This document shows positions 24,171-34,840 of a DNA stretch of 64,000 nt, piece by piece. Source of the stretch: Cristatella mucedo. Its lineage: Eukaryota > Bryozoa > Phylactolaemata > Cristatellidae. Numbering within the stretch: position 1 is the first letter of the stretch; each line of letters starts with the position of its first letter. The stretch is from contig WPIO01000218.1 of the NCBI GenBank assembly GCA_009760855.2, positions 62,001-126,000 of the forward strand, in the 5' to 3' direction. The notes beneath the pieces are model-generated. The model ran no database searches. It saw nothing but the letters and a program-made list of their open reading frames with translations, and was not told the DNA's origin. Position numbers and translations under genes: made by a program.

Positions 24171-25494
24171 TTTCTCAACCAAGAGACTTATAGGTGATCA
24201 GCAGTCTCCGTTGCATGCAACTACACTCCTAGGGCTCAAGGGAGAACAGCAAAACTCAGCTTCCATGTCAAAGCCTAATGCAGCTGCACAACTGCCATAA
24301 ATTGCAAGGCTTCGGCATAGGTTCCTGATAGACTAGGACGTAGCCTGCTTGCTCTTAACGACCCTGGTAAAAAAGTAGGAAGTTGGACAAGTCGCCCGGG
24401 GCAGACGGCTAGAAACAGACGAAACCACCAAGAACTTGGCATCAACATGTTGCTGTAATTTCTTGGCCTGCTTTTTCAACTAGGCAATACCAGTAGCATC
24501 AGTGCATCTTGCACATATAAACTAACCACTGCTGCAGCTGAACCGACTGATTGAGGCACTGGTCGAATAGATGGTGCCATAGTCATCGAGTAATGCAAAA
24601 GTCGCAAGGGCAGTGCTTTGCTTGTTCCTAAATAAGTATTCTGCTTTCTGAGCACTCGGTGGTAAAAATATTTCCTTTGCATCATTGCCCATTCCCTAAA
24701 AGGTAATTAATTTCTTTATAGTGGATACCCTGGTAAATTAGCAAGCACCTCCACTGAAAACCTAAGTGATTTAGTAAGAACAATATTAATAACACACTTG
24801 ATAAAACACCCCCAGAGAACTCAAACTCTTTCAAGGTGCTTTACATATGCTGCAAAGGAAGTATGATTGGTTGATTTAATCATACAGAAACTACAAAGCT
24901 CTGAATAATTATGTAGACACAAAGGCTTCTGTAACAATAAAACCTGAGCTTAACGGTATTATGCTTGAGTAACTACTTGGACTAATGTAACCATCATGAC
25001 ACACTAAATATTAACTGACTTAATAGCCTCGAGCTTGGCTATAGAACTTGGACTATGATTCGATATGTGGATACGTGTCTTATAGGTGAAGATAGCCATA
25101 GCAAAATTAGCCATAGAAGGCTGTTCAGTCATGTAGTCCCCTTGGTCAACACACGGTTAGCTGATAGAAAAGGAGGTTAGAAAGTCCCTACTTTAAAGCT
25201 GCCTACACTTCTAGTAGCAGCTCAAATGCAGTGTTGCACAAGTTGCTAATGTGTCCATTTACCTAAGTAAAGCAGTTATACCACTTGTATTTCCCAAATC
25301 TAAAAATGGCACATACAAGTCATCAAGTTATTGCAAAAAAAATGTTGAACACCCTTTACGGACTAACGGCTAAAACTTTGGAAGTTCTCAGTGAGAATAT
25401 TGCATCTAAATTAGTCCATACATTTACGACATCGTACCTTAACTTAGGTGACTAAAACTAGCAATAGTGGAAGTAACTTTGCCCTGCTATGTGG
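24171..25494. other. No gene recognised; one LINE tail
   Basis: A reverse LINE tail lies at 24778-24860 (AATAACACACTTGATAAAAC, CAGAGAACTCAAACTC). Nothing else recognised. Confidence 0.55.
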
Positions 25495-25650
25495 AAAGTA
25501 AGCCGAGCTGAATTGGTCCAGCGGTTAAGGTGCTCGCCCTGACCAAGGTCTTGCTGAGGTCGTGGGCTCTAGCCCCGAGGCATATGTGAAGCACCTGATT
25601 AGAGATTCAGTTCTCTTGAGGCGCTATACGATTGAATTATATTTACTTAT
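25495..25650 (+). mobile_element. tRNA-derived SINE with LINE-like 3' tail
   Basis: The head has a box-A-like TGGTCCAGCGGTTAAGG and a box-B-like GTGGGCTCTAGCCCC about 40 bp apart. The body ends in GATTAGAGATTCAGTTCTCT and GAGGCGCTATACGA, which closely resembles the 3' end of the resident LINE (AGAGATTAAGTTCTCTGAGG, then GCGCTTTATCAAG). This suggests that the SINE uses the LINE reverse transcriptase through a shared tail. Confidence 0.65.
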
Positions 25651-27919
25651 ATTTAAGCATTAGGCTGGCAGGCCATTAATTAAATTGCGATACCTTTCAT
25701 AAAGCCGTTTCTTCGGCCATTTGAAGGCAATCCGACAAGAGGTATCGAGTGGCTGCTAGATAATGCTGCCTACCCCTTCATCATAAATAGCGAAGCTTGG
25801 CAGCAAACCTTGGGTTAATATTTGCTATAATAAGGATAATAATAATGATACTACCTTTGCTGTGTCGCCTTCAGAGAACGATATGTCTTCCTAAGTACTT
25901 TGAGTTTGTGGAAAAGGAAGTACTAGTAGTAGTAGTAAGATCGAAAGTTTAGTACTAGCATGCCCAAGTAAAAGTGTCTATTGAGGTAGATATGGCAACA
26001 TAAAACTGGCCATTCCCCATGCAGGCAAGCACATGATTACCGAAAGCGGCTGAATAAAAAATACCCTCAACCAATGCAGCCGGCTGCTACAAGCAGTTGG
26101 GATGCAGAACGACGTGAGTACTGGACTCTCCATTCATTTCATTGGTATATGTCCATCCCACGTAGGACCAGAATCGAAATTGCATTCACAAGACAGCAAG
26201 CGATTACATACAATTTTGAAAACTTTGTATTCAGTTACTAAATGGAAAGTGGAGTCTCTTGGTATCATTGGCATAAGTTAGTATTGCAGCAGCATTTTTG
26301 TTTGAGGACTAAGAGATATTGTCAAAATGGCTCGGGTAAAAGGTCTGGCTCACAATTTGCTTGAGCACCAGCAACAACAATGAACAAATTCAACTCTCCT
26401 AGTCTTGTTTAGGCTAATGTAATATGCCTCTTTTTCAAATTTCCCGCTGACCCCTGGGCTTTCAAGACAGCAAGAACAAAACTTTCTGGATGGATTTTAG
26501 ATTCAATGGCCCATGGACGGACCAAGAATACGGCTAAGCAGCACGACCGAGCTTCAAATCACGTGTATCACAGAACAAGGCATTAATTATAAATGACTTT
26601 AGGATGCCGACTCAATAAATAACAGACGACAGTCATTGCAAACCGATCCCATCCTCTCACTTGTATTTTACAGCAAGCCTCCGGCTCAATTAGAAGGCTG
26701 CTCTTGGCTACTTAGGTATGCAGTAGTTAAGCATGATTAGAAGTGATCTATCTCAGCTATTTCTATTTGTTTTCAATTTACGAGCACCGAGAAGAATAAA
26801 CTAAGCAATTCAAGTTTCCACACACTAAATCTCTTTACATAGCGATGTGGTTATAAAACTTCTGCTGTAATAACTTCTGCTCGTAAACAGTACGAATAAT
26901 CCAACTAGCCGCTCAGACCGAAGTAGCTTGCAGGATATGCACTGGTCTGATGGCTGACGTTGATCTCAAAGGCTTACAGGTAGCAATTGTGGCATTAACT
27001 AAGCCTCAAAGGTTCCTAGTATGCGTTCGGCTAGATCGACATCGGACTGAGTTGACTTACCTTTACTTCGGCCACACTGTAAATCCGACCAACTATGGCC
27101 AGTGACTGTGAGCAAATGCCTGTTGTCCCTCCACCACGAAAGGTGGAGCTGGTGGCAGCAAGCCGGTGCATAAAACAACTGGACAAACTGCCACGTAAGG
27201 CACTACAATACGTGTTACTGAGCCGGGGATTTCCCCAGCCATCAAATTGACCTTTCAATGAGGTGGGAAATTCCCTCTGCTAATGGGGTCGCTCGAACGT
27301 CAGGAGATAATTCTCACAGGAGACCCTTAATGAATTGTTTTTACCCTTTACGACAAAAACTCCTTACTCGCTCGCAAGTCTGCTCGTTCGCAAGGACCTT
27401 TTACAGTGAAGTGCGAAAAACAATTTATCACGGGTGTGGAAGGGGGCCGCAAGTTATACTCCAAATCGGTCGTGAGCCGACTCGAGGTGGCTGCCAATGG
27501 CCTAACCCTCGACCACCGAGTCCGACTCGCTCGATAACGAAAGCGATTGCAATGACTCGGTTGACGTTAGTGGTTATGTTATTTCAATTCCTGAAATGGA
27601 ATTCTTTTACGGACAGAGGGTAGAGTTATTGGATATGCTTGACTCGGTAACTGTATTAACATCGTTCGTTACTGAGTCAATAATGTTAGCCGATAAGGCT
27701 CTAGGTTCGTTGCCAAGATCTGTTAGGGGTGCTGTATCTGAGCCAACGTCGCAACGGACCTTGTATCTTAATCAATCACCGAAATCGTTAAGTTAATGAC
27801 CGAACCAGGCACAAGAATTGAAACACTGACAGCATCTGAACCAAGCACCGAAATCGAATAGTCAATGGCTGAGCCAAGCACTGGAACGAGGAAGTCATTG
27901 CTAGTGGAAAGGAGCGTAC
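25651..27919. other. No gene recognised
   Basis: A decayed reverse LINE tail is at about 25835-25930. 27600-27900 is rich in imperfect repeats of GAACCAAGCACCGAAAT type. Open frames at 27031-27258 and 27258-27623 show no domain. The region ends abruptly at 27920 where viral integrase homology begins. Confidence 0.5.
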
Positions 27920-28550
27920 TTAAGTTTTACTTTTTCTTTTTTTATCGCTTTAACAGGTTTTTAACCAATTGCTTTCGTAACACTATTATTTAGATAATCA
28001 ATAATCTTTTGTAAATTATCAATCCACTCTCTGTTTCTAGTATATTCTCCTTTGTTTATACTTTCTATTTCTTTTTCATACTGAGCAATGAATGCTCTCT
28101 CAGCAACTGTTCTATTCATTCTTTCAACTAATGCAACACTCTTTTTACTAGTACCTTCAATTTAATAATTTGTGTTTCATGTTTCTTCATTTCTGTAGCA
28201 AACTCTCCTTTAAACTCTGATCCTGGATCAACAGTCACTTTCTTTGGCCACCTTAAAGGACCTTTATTGTAAATATCTATTATTGCTTTTGTTACTTCTT
28301 TAGAAGACTTTGTTTTAAGAGGTCTTGAATCTTTATATCTACTAGCAACATCAATTACACTAAGTGCATATTTATATCCAGAATCATTAGGTATGTATAC
28401 AATGTCTGCTTGATGATTTTCATTAGGTTCAACAACATTAAAGAAACCTTGTGGAATTTTCTTGGGTCTTGGTTTGAACACTTGACTTATATCTGAGTCA
28501 GGATTGAATTTACCTTCTTTTTTTTCTTTCATTTAGAGTTAAAAACGACA
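27920..28550 (-). pseudogene. Retrovirus-like integrase, broken (V0)
   Basis: An rve-type integrase inserts viral DNA into the host chromosome. On the minus strand the frame from 28532 runs through NENHQADIVYIPNDSGY (first catalytic Asp), SVIDVASRYKDSRPLK and VTVDPGSEFKGEF (second Asp). A five-base insertion near 28160, compared with the intact V1b copy, then shifts the frame before the catalytic Glu. The remaining region (VERMNRTVAERAFIAQYE-type) is readable in another frame down to about 27935. The extreme C-terminus is absent. Closely related to the 286-aa integrase at 34830-35690. Confidence 0.88.
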
Positions 28551-28552
28551 TT

Positions 28553-28561
28553 CTATATATA
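28553..28561. promoter_or_regulatory. TATATA box in a divergent gene spacer (V0)
   Basis: CTATATATA lies in the roughly 10-bp gap between the integrase start (minus) and the 152-aa gene ATG (plus). In V1b the same gap holds CTATAGAGA. One motif must serve both directions. Confidence 0.6.
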
Positions 28562-29020
28562 ATGGAAATATTTTGTGAAACATGTTTAAATACATTTAAT
28601 GAAACTGATTATCTAGAAGGAAAGCACCCTTACTGTTATCAAGAAATAAAGAGACCAAAAAGAAAATATGAAATACGTTGCGATATCTGTGATAAAGATA
28701 TGAATGAAACAGAATTTGATTGTAGTCTTATGCGTAATGATGCAATTATAATTTTTTCACATTGTAACATAGATACTAACTCATTTAAGGAAGAGATACC
28801 AACTAAATTATATTCATTAGTTAAGAAACAATTAAAAAAACAATGTTGCTCTACTCTATTACATCATTGTTTAGACCATGAAGCTATTTGTTCTATTTCA
28901 AAACTATTCCCTCTTCTTAAAGGTAAACGTAAAGCAACAATGTTGAAAGAGTTAATAGTTTTAACATATCATTTATACTATTCAGGTGGGTACATGACTG
29001 ACCAAGATGTTTACTCTTAG
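28562..29020 (+). CDS. Conserved Cys-rich viral protein, 152 aa (V0)
   Basis: Open 152-codon frame starting at an ATG placed directly after TATATATA, in a 10-bp gap shared with the divergent integrase. Cysteines are arranged as CETC near the N-terminus, then HPYC, then RCDICDKDM with a following HCNID, and a C-terminal KKQCCSTLLHHCLDHEAIC cluster, which suggests two or more zinc-binding units. The homologue at 35700-36158 has exactly the same length and about 70 percent identity by eye. Its end overlaps the fibre gene tail-to-tail by 39 bp. Function unknown; it could be a DNA- or protein-binding regulator. Confidence 0.75.
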   Translation: MEIFCETCLNTFNETDYLEGKHPYCYQEIKRPKRKYEIRCDICDKDMNETEFDCSLMRNDAIIIFSHCNIDTNSFKEEIPTKLYSLVKKQLKKQCCSTLLHHCLDHEAICSISKLFPLLKGKRKATMLKELIVLTYHLYYSGGYMTDQDVYS

Positions 29021-29839
29021 TTTTCCTGTTGTATCAATAAAATAATACTCTGTCGGTAATCTTGTAAAATAAACATAATACTTTAAATCCGCACCTGTTG
29101 GAGAAGTATTTATTGCTCTTACATCTCCAGATACTGCAGTTGTATCGCTATTAGGTTTTAGAAACATACAATTAGATGCTCCAACAACCATAACATTTAA
29201 TATCATTAAAGGTGGAGCAGTTTTATTTGTCCATGAATAAGGTGTTGATAGATTTAGTATTGAGTTCTTTGCATTGAGATCCATTGATAAGGCTAATACT
29301 TTTGTTATTTTTCTTAACTGTTTTATTAACATAAGATTTAGTTGCAACATCAAGAGGATTAACAGGATTGGCAACGTTTGTTATTGAATACCCACCCATA
29401 TCAATATTTGTTGTTGAAGGAAATCCTTTAAGTAAAACATCTCGTTTCATTCCGCCGTATGTAACACAAAAATCATCATTTAATACTACTGGCTTTCCAT
29501 TACCCCAGTTCCAATAAGTAGATGTTATAGCAAAGCTATTCATGTTTAAATCAGATAACATTGTATGTACTGTTTTTTAACATAATTACTTTCTTGACTA
29601 ACATTGACAGTATCAGTAGGATTAACACCTGGAGCAAGATTAGTAACTGTTTTTCCTCGAAGATTCAAAGTCGTTCCTGTATTAACAAAAAAATTACAAT
29701 CTGCATAAGATTTTGTTACTACATCACTATCATTAATTGGATCAGATAAATTTATAATTCTATTATTATTAGCATTAAGATCGGAAAGTATCTTACCATT
29801 AACTTTTGAAACATAATCCTCATCTCTAAACTTTGACAT
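28982..29839 (-). pseudogene. Fibre protein, frameshifted (V0)
   Basis: Tail-fibre-like viral protein, probably for attachment. The minus-strand start ATG at 29839 follows ATATATAGAAA. Three frames carry consecutive parts: 29839-29546 (NNNRIINLSDPINDSDVVTK), 29561-29223 (MGGYSITNVANPVNPLDVAT) and 29300-28982 (SILNLSTPYSWTNK, PTEYYF). The repeated N-x-I-x-N-L-x-x-P-x-x-x-x-D-x-x-T-K-x-Y unit is the type found in phage tail fibres and adintovirus fibres. Two frameshifts inactivate it. The intact V1b homologue is 286 aa. Confidence 0.8.
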
Positions 29840-30645
29840 TTTCTATATATTCATTGATTAATATTTTACTTCTATCTAAGATTTGTTTTACATTTGCTAC
29901 AATCCTTCCAAATCTTCCAAAGTCTTCCTCTTCTATCACTTGTATCTCAACCTTTTTTTATATAATATTTTATATCAAAACCAAAACTTTTCTTATTTGT
30001 AAATCTACCATAATTAGAAATTATATCAAATTAAAAATCAAAATAAAAAATTAAAAATTTATTTTATTTTATCATAGTATTTTTCATCTTTAAGTAAATA
30101 CATAAACAAAGGTTCTCTTATTGGCATATTAAAATCATAAATCTTTGGAATCCTTACTGTCCCTGCGGCAACAAAATCTTTAGGAATATCATCTCAATTT
30201 AATCCAGGTACAAAGATTTCAAATTCACTATAAAAACATCTACTTAATTTTAGTACATGGAGGCCAAGTAAGCATTGAGGCAAATATTGTTTAGGGACAA
30301 AATCTTCTACTATACTTCTAGACCATAAACACTTTATCTCAATAAATGTATCTTCATTTATAATACCACCTGGGAAAATCTATAGATCTCATCACTAGTA
30401 AAACATGCATTTGAATTTTCAATAATTCTATCTAATTTCATTTCTAAATATTTAGCAACGATTGGCTCGAATACCTTACCAAATAACATTTGTGGGAAAT
30501 GCATTGGTTGAGAATTAGCATTATAGTTTTTAAGTTTTATATTAGCAATTAATTCAATATCACAATCAGTTTGACTACCAGCTAGCATTAGTAAAGTCAA
30601 TTGAAACAAGGACTTGCTTGAAATCAGGATTGATATTACCACATA
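29840..30645 (-). pseudogene. YqaJ/lambda-type exonuclease, broken (V0)
   Basis: A viral recombinase nuclease of the PD-(D/E)XK type would process DNA ends during replication or recombination. Visible pieces: SQTDCDIELIANIKLKNY, MLFGKVFEPIVAKYLEMKL, then after a frameshift at about 30375 TFIEIKCLWSRSIVEDF (catalytic E-x-K), then FEIFVPGLN with a stop, and a C-terminal piece near 29860-30050. The N-terminal GGSEVYSVLG block is replaced by unrelated sequence at about 30600, close to the V0 border. Confidence 0.8.
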
Positions 30646-31354
30646 CAAAATTTTTTTTAATATGCACACTCCGCGTTGCTTTTGGCGCTCCCTGGGCCTT
30701 GGCGCCCTCGTCCACGGCCGACTAGCCACGCCTCCCGCTTCGACCGGCCGGGCTGCCCACTAATCTCTAATAGCTCAGTAATACCCGCTACTGCAAAATG
30801 CCCGCTAATTTCTTATCATCTGCGTCCCGAGACCATAAACGTCTGGAATTATAATATTTCCGTGGATTAGCACAATTTGCTAGAAGCTGCGGTTCGGCCT
30901 GCCCAGCCAGCCAGTAACGAGGGGGATTTCCCTTCTACCCCCCACGCTATGCCCATCAGTCATCGGAGAGAGTCGCCAAGTAAGCTTCAGCACTTTTGTA
31001 TCAGCCGGTAGCTGCAGTAGGCCTAACGGTCACTGCATAAGGAATCTCGTGTTTGCCGAGTTCTCCGAGGGCGCTTTATCAAGTGCATTATTAATATTAT
31101 TGTTAAAATGCTGCACGCTCACTTAGCGCCAGCCTCTACCGCGTGACCGCAACTGCGGTGTGTAATTCATTCGCTGTGAATCGGTCTGTACTGGGTCTGC
31201 CCTTAGCTCAGCCTGTAAACTATGGTGTCTGTTCGTTCTCATTTTAGTGGAGTCTGGCTGCAGCTGGAGTCTCTGGTTTGATTAGAAAGGCGCACACATT
31301 GCCGCAGCATCGTAATGCCTAGGGGGCAAAGCCGATAAGATATATATCGATATT
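30646..31354. other. GC-rich host DNA, no gene recognised
   Basis: Sharp composition change at the V0 border. A truncated plus-strand LINE tail is at about 31050-31100 (GAGTTCTCCGAGGGCGCTTT). The frame 30676-30870 is unsupported. Confidence 0.55.
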
Positions 31355-31520
31355 ATATACTAGCTGATTTAACAGCCAATTTTTGTATAGCGACAGAAGA
31401 GCCCCTACGGCTATCACCACCGCTTGCATCGGCAATTAAGGATCGCCCACTGCAGGACTCACGACCTCGGATCGAGGTCGTGAAAAGCAGCTGCCTCACC
31501 TAGTGCGCCATCAGCCGATG
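31355..31520 (-). mobile_element. tRNA-derived SINE (family 1)
   Basis: Reverse-oriented; same body as 57553-57731 (AGCTGATTTAACAGCC, TTTTTGTATAGCGACAGAAG, CTATCACCACCGCTTGCA). The box B region (minus strand) is mutated compared with the copy at 57.6 kb. Confidence 0.75.
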
Positions 31521-31885
31521 GGCGGCTTCGAGCGGCTGGCCGAGCGGCCGAGTTCCTGCTGCCTCTGTGCACCTACGGTGGGTGAGTGGGTGCCGACAGA
31601 TTTTCTTTCTCCAAATAGAGGGAACAAATATCTATTTAGACCGCATGCGATTAAGCTTTCGAGTCATTCGGTTTCTGAGCTGATTTCGAGATTTTCCGTT
31701 ATAGAGGTATTGAATTTGCTTTTAGATAACGCGAAATGCCCATTTCTGCGGAGCTCCCTTGTTAGACAATTGGCTCCACGAAAACGCTCTCCGTTTCTTT
31801 TTTAACGGAAAAGCCAAGGAATCGCTGAGCTGGCATGGCAGTGTAGTGAGCCCTGCCAGGCTTTTGAAGCCTTTGCAGAGCCGCT
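31521..31885. other. No gene recognised
   Basis: Short stretch with one 100-codon open frame (31503-31805) that starts inside the SINE and shows no domain. Confidence 0.5.
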
Positions 31886-32957
31886 ACATTTTCACTACAT
31901 TTCCGTAGTCTTCATATGCCTGTCGATGGACAGTTAGTCCGGATGTTTTGTATCCTTTTTTAACCTTTCGTTTAGTAGACCTGGCTAGTTTAATGTCTGT
32001 GGTAAACCATAGGCCATCTTGGCGGGGGCTCACAGTGAGCTTTGTCAGAGGTGCAAACTCGTCGAGCTTGTCAGCTAGTGTCGTGTTGTAGCAATCTACC
32101 AATGATGACAGATCGGAGGGAGGACTGAGCAGCAGAGGCGAAGCAGATTTTCTCGCACGGACAGCATCGATGTCAAGGGTCTTGAGGTTTGGCGATTCAT
32201 AGGTTATTTTAGAGGAGGACGTGGGCACAAACTGCAGATTGAATGAGATCTGCATGTGGTCAGATAAGCAGGATTTGGTAATACTTGGTGATGATAAAGT
32301 GCAGTTATATGAGAAAATCTGGTCGAGTGTGTGACCCTTGACGTGGGTAGGGCAATGCACATGAGCCACAAGAGACAATGAGTCAGTCAATGCACGAAAT
32401 TCGGTGCTGAAAGCGTCAGATAAGTTATCAAAGTGAACGTTGAAATCACTCATAACGAGGAAGGATCGATTTCTTGCACACAGAATTGAAATGAGATCGG
32501 AGAAATCTGAGATAAAGGAGGATTTGGTACTTGGTGGGCAATAGACTACTGCCACTATCGTTAGCTCGTTTTCGGGTGAGACCAGGACAATTGATTCAAA
32601 AGACTGCTTCAAGGGTACCCCAAATGGCTTGAAGTTGAATTTCGAGCACACGATAATAGCGACTCCACCTCCAGTTTTGATTGATCTAAGGGTGTGAAAG
32701 AACGAGAAACCAGATTGAGTAGTGTCGTTAATTGTCGGGCAGTTTATTGATTTCAGCCAATTTTCAGTTAGGGTGAGCAGGTCGATACCATTTTCAGAAA
32801 TAAGGTCGCTTTTACCAGAGGTTTATTGCACATTGAGTGAGGATTCCAAATTCAACCGTTAAGTCTGGCCGATGGAGTTACAACAGGCCTGATGACCACT
32901 AAGTTAGAGAGATTTACAGTGACGCATGTGGGGGAGCGTGCCAAGCGGTTCGAGACT
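31886..32957 (-). mobile_element. LINE endonuclease fragment, copy B
   Basis: Minus-strand 5' half of the CR1/L2-like LINE. A 255-codon frame (32651-31884) carries APE-endonuclease blocks VAVVYCPPSTKSSF, VMSDFNVHFD, HVKGHTLDQIFSYN and SCLSDHMQISF. The GDFN motif is changed to SDFN. The N-terminal half (32660-32957) is frameshifted. It is truncated at both ends and lacks the RT. Confidence 0.9.
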
Positions 32958-33256
32958 GTAATTCGTACGTATGTATTCTATGCAGGCTCCTCTGATAAGC
33001 CTCTGGTGAGCTGTTAGAAGCAAGGCTGAGAGGGGCCAGTGCACAGCTGTGGTCTGCCTGTGATGTGATATGGACACAGGCCGGTAACCAGCTGGTGGCC
33101 AGATGGGGGATTCACCATCAGGGTCGGCCAGTGCACTGCTGTGGTCTGCCTTCGATGTGGCATGGACCGGCTGGTCGATGAGTCATCGGAGTCGACCAGG
33201 GGAGGGGAGTCGTGTGAGTGTCGGGGCCGATGACAGCCGAGAGCTCTGGGGCTCCT
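32958..33256. repeat. Two imperfect copies of a 91-bp unit
   Basis: GGCCAGTGCACAGCTGTGGT at about 33034 recurs as GGCCAGTGCACTGCTGTGGT at about 33125, with the surrounding 40 bases also similar. No coding region. Confidence 0.65.
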
Positions 33257-33382
33257 TGTTGTAAGAAAATTCCCACATTATGACATTTTAAATTTCTTAG
33301 GACAAATCTCATGCTCACTAACGTTCGCATTCGAAGTCCTAAGAAATTTAAAATGTCCTAATGTAGAAATTTTCTTACAACA
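33257..33382. repeat. 126-bp palindrome at a viral left end (V1a)
   Basis: Two 47-bp arms (TGTTGTAAGAAAATT… and its reverse complement) with about three mismatches flank a 32-base loop that starts AAATCTCATGC. The same palindrome is at 43453-43578. Both are followed by the PolB start 64 bp downstream, and homology between the two loci begins exactly at the palindrome's outer edge. It is either a terminal hairpin or inverted repeat of the virus, or a MITE inserted at the end. Confidence 0.9.
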
Positions 33383-33446
33383 TGAAATCTTTATATATTA
33401 TAGTGGATTTTTTTAAATTAAACAAATTTTCTTTTTCTTTATATAG

Positions 33447-33664
33447 ATGTATCGAAGAAGTCCTCAAAAGGGAAACTCGTTTTACGCAGAGTCAAGAAGA
33501 CTAATGAATATTGACGCCATAACTCCGAGTATAAGTCTTGGTTCTAGATTTCATAAGTTTAAATTAGAATTTACTGGAGCTAATGGAAGATATGAGAGAT
33601 ACGTTCTTAAAGGGAGAGAATAACCTGCTATGGAAATTGAGGATTTCTTTAACGACGTAATACC
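33447..33664 (+). pseudogene. PolB N-terminal fragment (V1a)
   Basis: First 72 or so codons of the same polymerase N-terminal region as 43643-44662, starting at ATG after TTATATAG. A TAT to TAA change at 33622-33624 gives an in-frame stop not present in V2. Truncated by a rearrangement. Confidence 0.88.
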
Positions 33665-33704
33665 AAGACATACTACTCATAGTTGTTTAGGCTAATGTGT
33701 CTAT

Positions 33705-33800
33705 ATAATTAATACAAATATTTAGTTGGTTTTGTGATTCGATCTCGTGCTCGTTGGGTCTAGAGGCAAGCGCGTTAACCATTGGTCCAATAAGTCAACT
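33705..33800 (-). mobile_element. tRNA-like SINE head, probable
   Basis: On the minus strand a box-A-like TGGACCAATGG and a box-B-like GAGATCGAATC lie about 35 bp apart, as in a tRNA promoter. I do not see a foldable tRNA with paired acceptor arms, so a SINE remnant is more likely than a tRNA gene. Confidence 0.4.
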
Positions 33801-34356
33801 GGCCGGACGACTGATTTAAGTTTGGTATATGAACTTTACGATGTTCTTGCCCCCCCTGGTGCACCGCAATACTTACCTTACTTACTTTTATACTCACGCT
33901 TTCAAGTGTTGATTCATCTTTATATCCTAAAATACTTGACATGCATTTGACAACCAGTTTAATAAATGATGATAATCCCAAACCCCGAGCTGTGTCACCC
34001 GCTGGGCATCGACACAAGCTCCCAAGAAAGATATAGTATAGACGATCGAACAAGTCACCCTCTGGGCATCGACTTGAACTAGGCGAGAAGGATATTGGAT
34101 AGACGATAAAGAGCGAATTGTCAACATCAATTTCGAGCTGTTGGATAGTTCGTACCCAACTCGACTCGTTAGAGATGTCAAGCTGATCAAACATCGTATC
34201 GATGGAGTCATTGATAACATCTAACGTTTTCGAAAACATCTGCAAGTATTCACTCACAGACATGTCTTCTTCAACTGCTAGATCATCATCAAAATACTGA
34301 TCATCGAAAACGAACGCTGTATCATCACATGAGAAAGGAAGATAACTCCCACTCAC
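33775..34356 (-). CDS. Unrecognised acidic open frame
   Basis: 193-codon minus-strand frame without an ATG start (the first possible start is GTG). The frame stays open upstream to a TTTAG that could be a splice acceptor. The N-terminal third is acidic (DDQYFDDDLAVEEDM). The C-terminal part spans an imperfect 61-bp tandem duplication (33993-34053 and 34054-34114), and the end runs into the SINE-like sequence. It lies between V1a and V1b. It may be a host exon or a viral end gene; low certainty that it is a real gene. Confidence 0.3.
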   Translation of the reverse strand: MSGSYLPFSCDDTAFVFDDQYFDDDLAVEEDMSVSEYLQMFSKTLDVINDSIDTMFDQLDISNESSWVRTIQQLEIDVDNSLFIVYPISFSPSSSRCPEGDLFDRLYYIFLGSLCRCPAGDTARGLGLSSFIKLVVKCMSSILGYKDESTLESVSIKVSKVSIAVHQGGQEHRKVHIPNLNQSSGQLTYWTNG

Positions 34357-34438
34357 ATGATATCCGGTTTTCCCAGCCGTCTAAATTTAGTACATGACGT
34401 CATACCATTGATAAAACGATTTTTATTAATATAGGACA

Positions 34439-34840
34439 ATGTCAGACCTTCGAAGTAAATATGCTAATACCAAGTATAATCAAATACTTTCAGACAATGA
34501 AAGAATTAAAGGTTGCTTAACTAAATTAATAAGAGTTAAATCTTGTTTTCAATTTATAGGTATTCTATTATCTCTTGCAATTACAGTAACCAGTGCTTAC
34601 ATTGAAAAACATGAGGAACTTTCTCATGTTGTAACAATATTAGGTGCTATATCAACAATGATAATCTCAATAGATAGTACAATCTCTCAAATTGATAGAA
34701 GGAAAAGATCTTCTCTTCAAGCCAATCATAATTTAGTTTCAAAGATAATAGATGCATTAGACGATGATAAAGTAACTAAAGAAGAATTTGATGAGATATT
34801 AACTGAACCATTAGAAAGTCCAGATGGTTCTAAGGCTTAA
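34439..34840 (+). CDS. Small viral membrane protein, 133 aa (V1b)
   Basis: Intact frame starting at ATG after TAATATAGGACA. It has two predicted membrane helices (about residues 35-55, CFQFIGILLSLAITVTSAYI, and 64-83, VTILGAISTMIISIDSTI), a short loop between them and a charged cytoplasmic C-terminus (DDDKVTKEEFDEIL). Its end overlaps the end of the integrase gene by 11 bp, tail-to-tail. It is the outermost gene on the integrase side. Family not recognised. Confidence 0.65.
   Translation: MSDLRSKYANTKYNQILSDNERIKGCLTKLIRVKSCFQFIGILLSLAITVTSAYIEKHEELSHVVTILGAISTMIISIDSTISQIDRRKRSSLQANHNLVSKIIDALDDDKVTKEEFDEILTEPLESPDGSKA

Larger units (their letters stand above)
27920..30645 (-). mobile_element. 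Endogenous adintovirus/Maverick-like fragment V0
   Basis: A truncated viral segment with four genes in the order integrase (minus), Cys-rich protein (plus), fibre (minus), exonuclease (minus). This is the same order and spacing as in V1b at 34.8-37.7 kb, and the two segments are direct repeats about 6.9 kb apart. It is flanked on both sides by unrelated, more GC-rich host DNA. Most genes are broken; the 152-aa gene is open. Confidence 0.85.
33257..33664 (+). mobile_element. Truncated copy of a viral left end (V1a)
   Basis: 408-bp segment almost identical to 43453-43860 (palindrome plus the first part of PolB), cut off at 33664 and continued by unrelated DNA. Confidence 0.9.

Noticed and set aside
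27258..27623. 121-codon plus-strand frame as a host gene
   Set aside because: No domain, no splice-bounded structure, and composition like the surrounding repeats.
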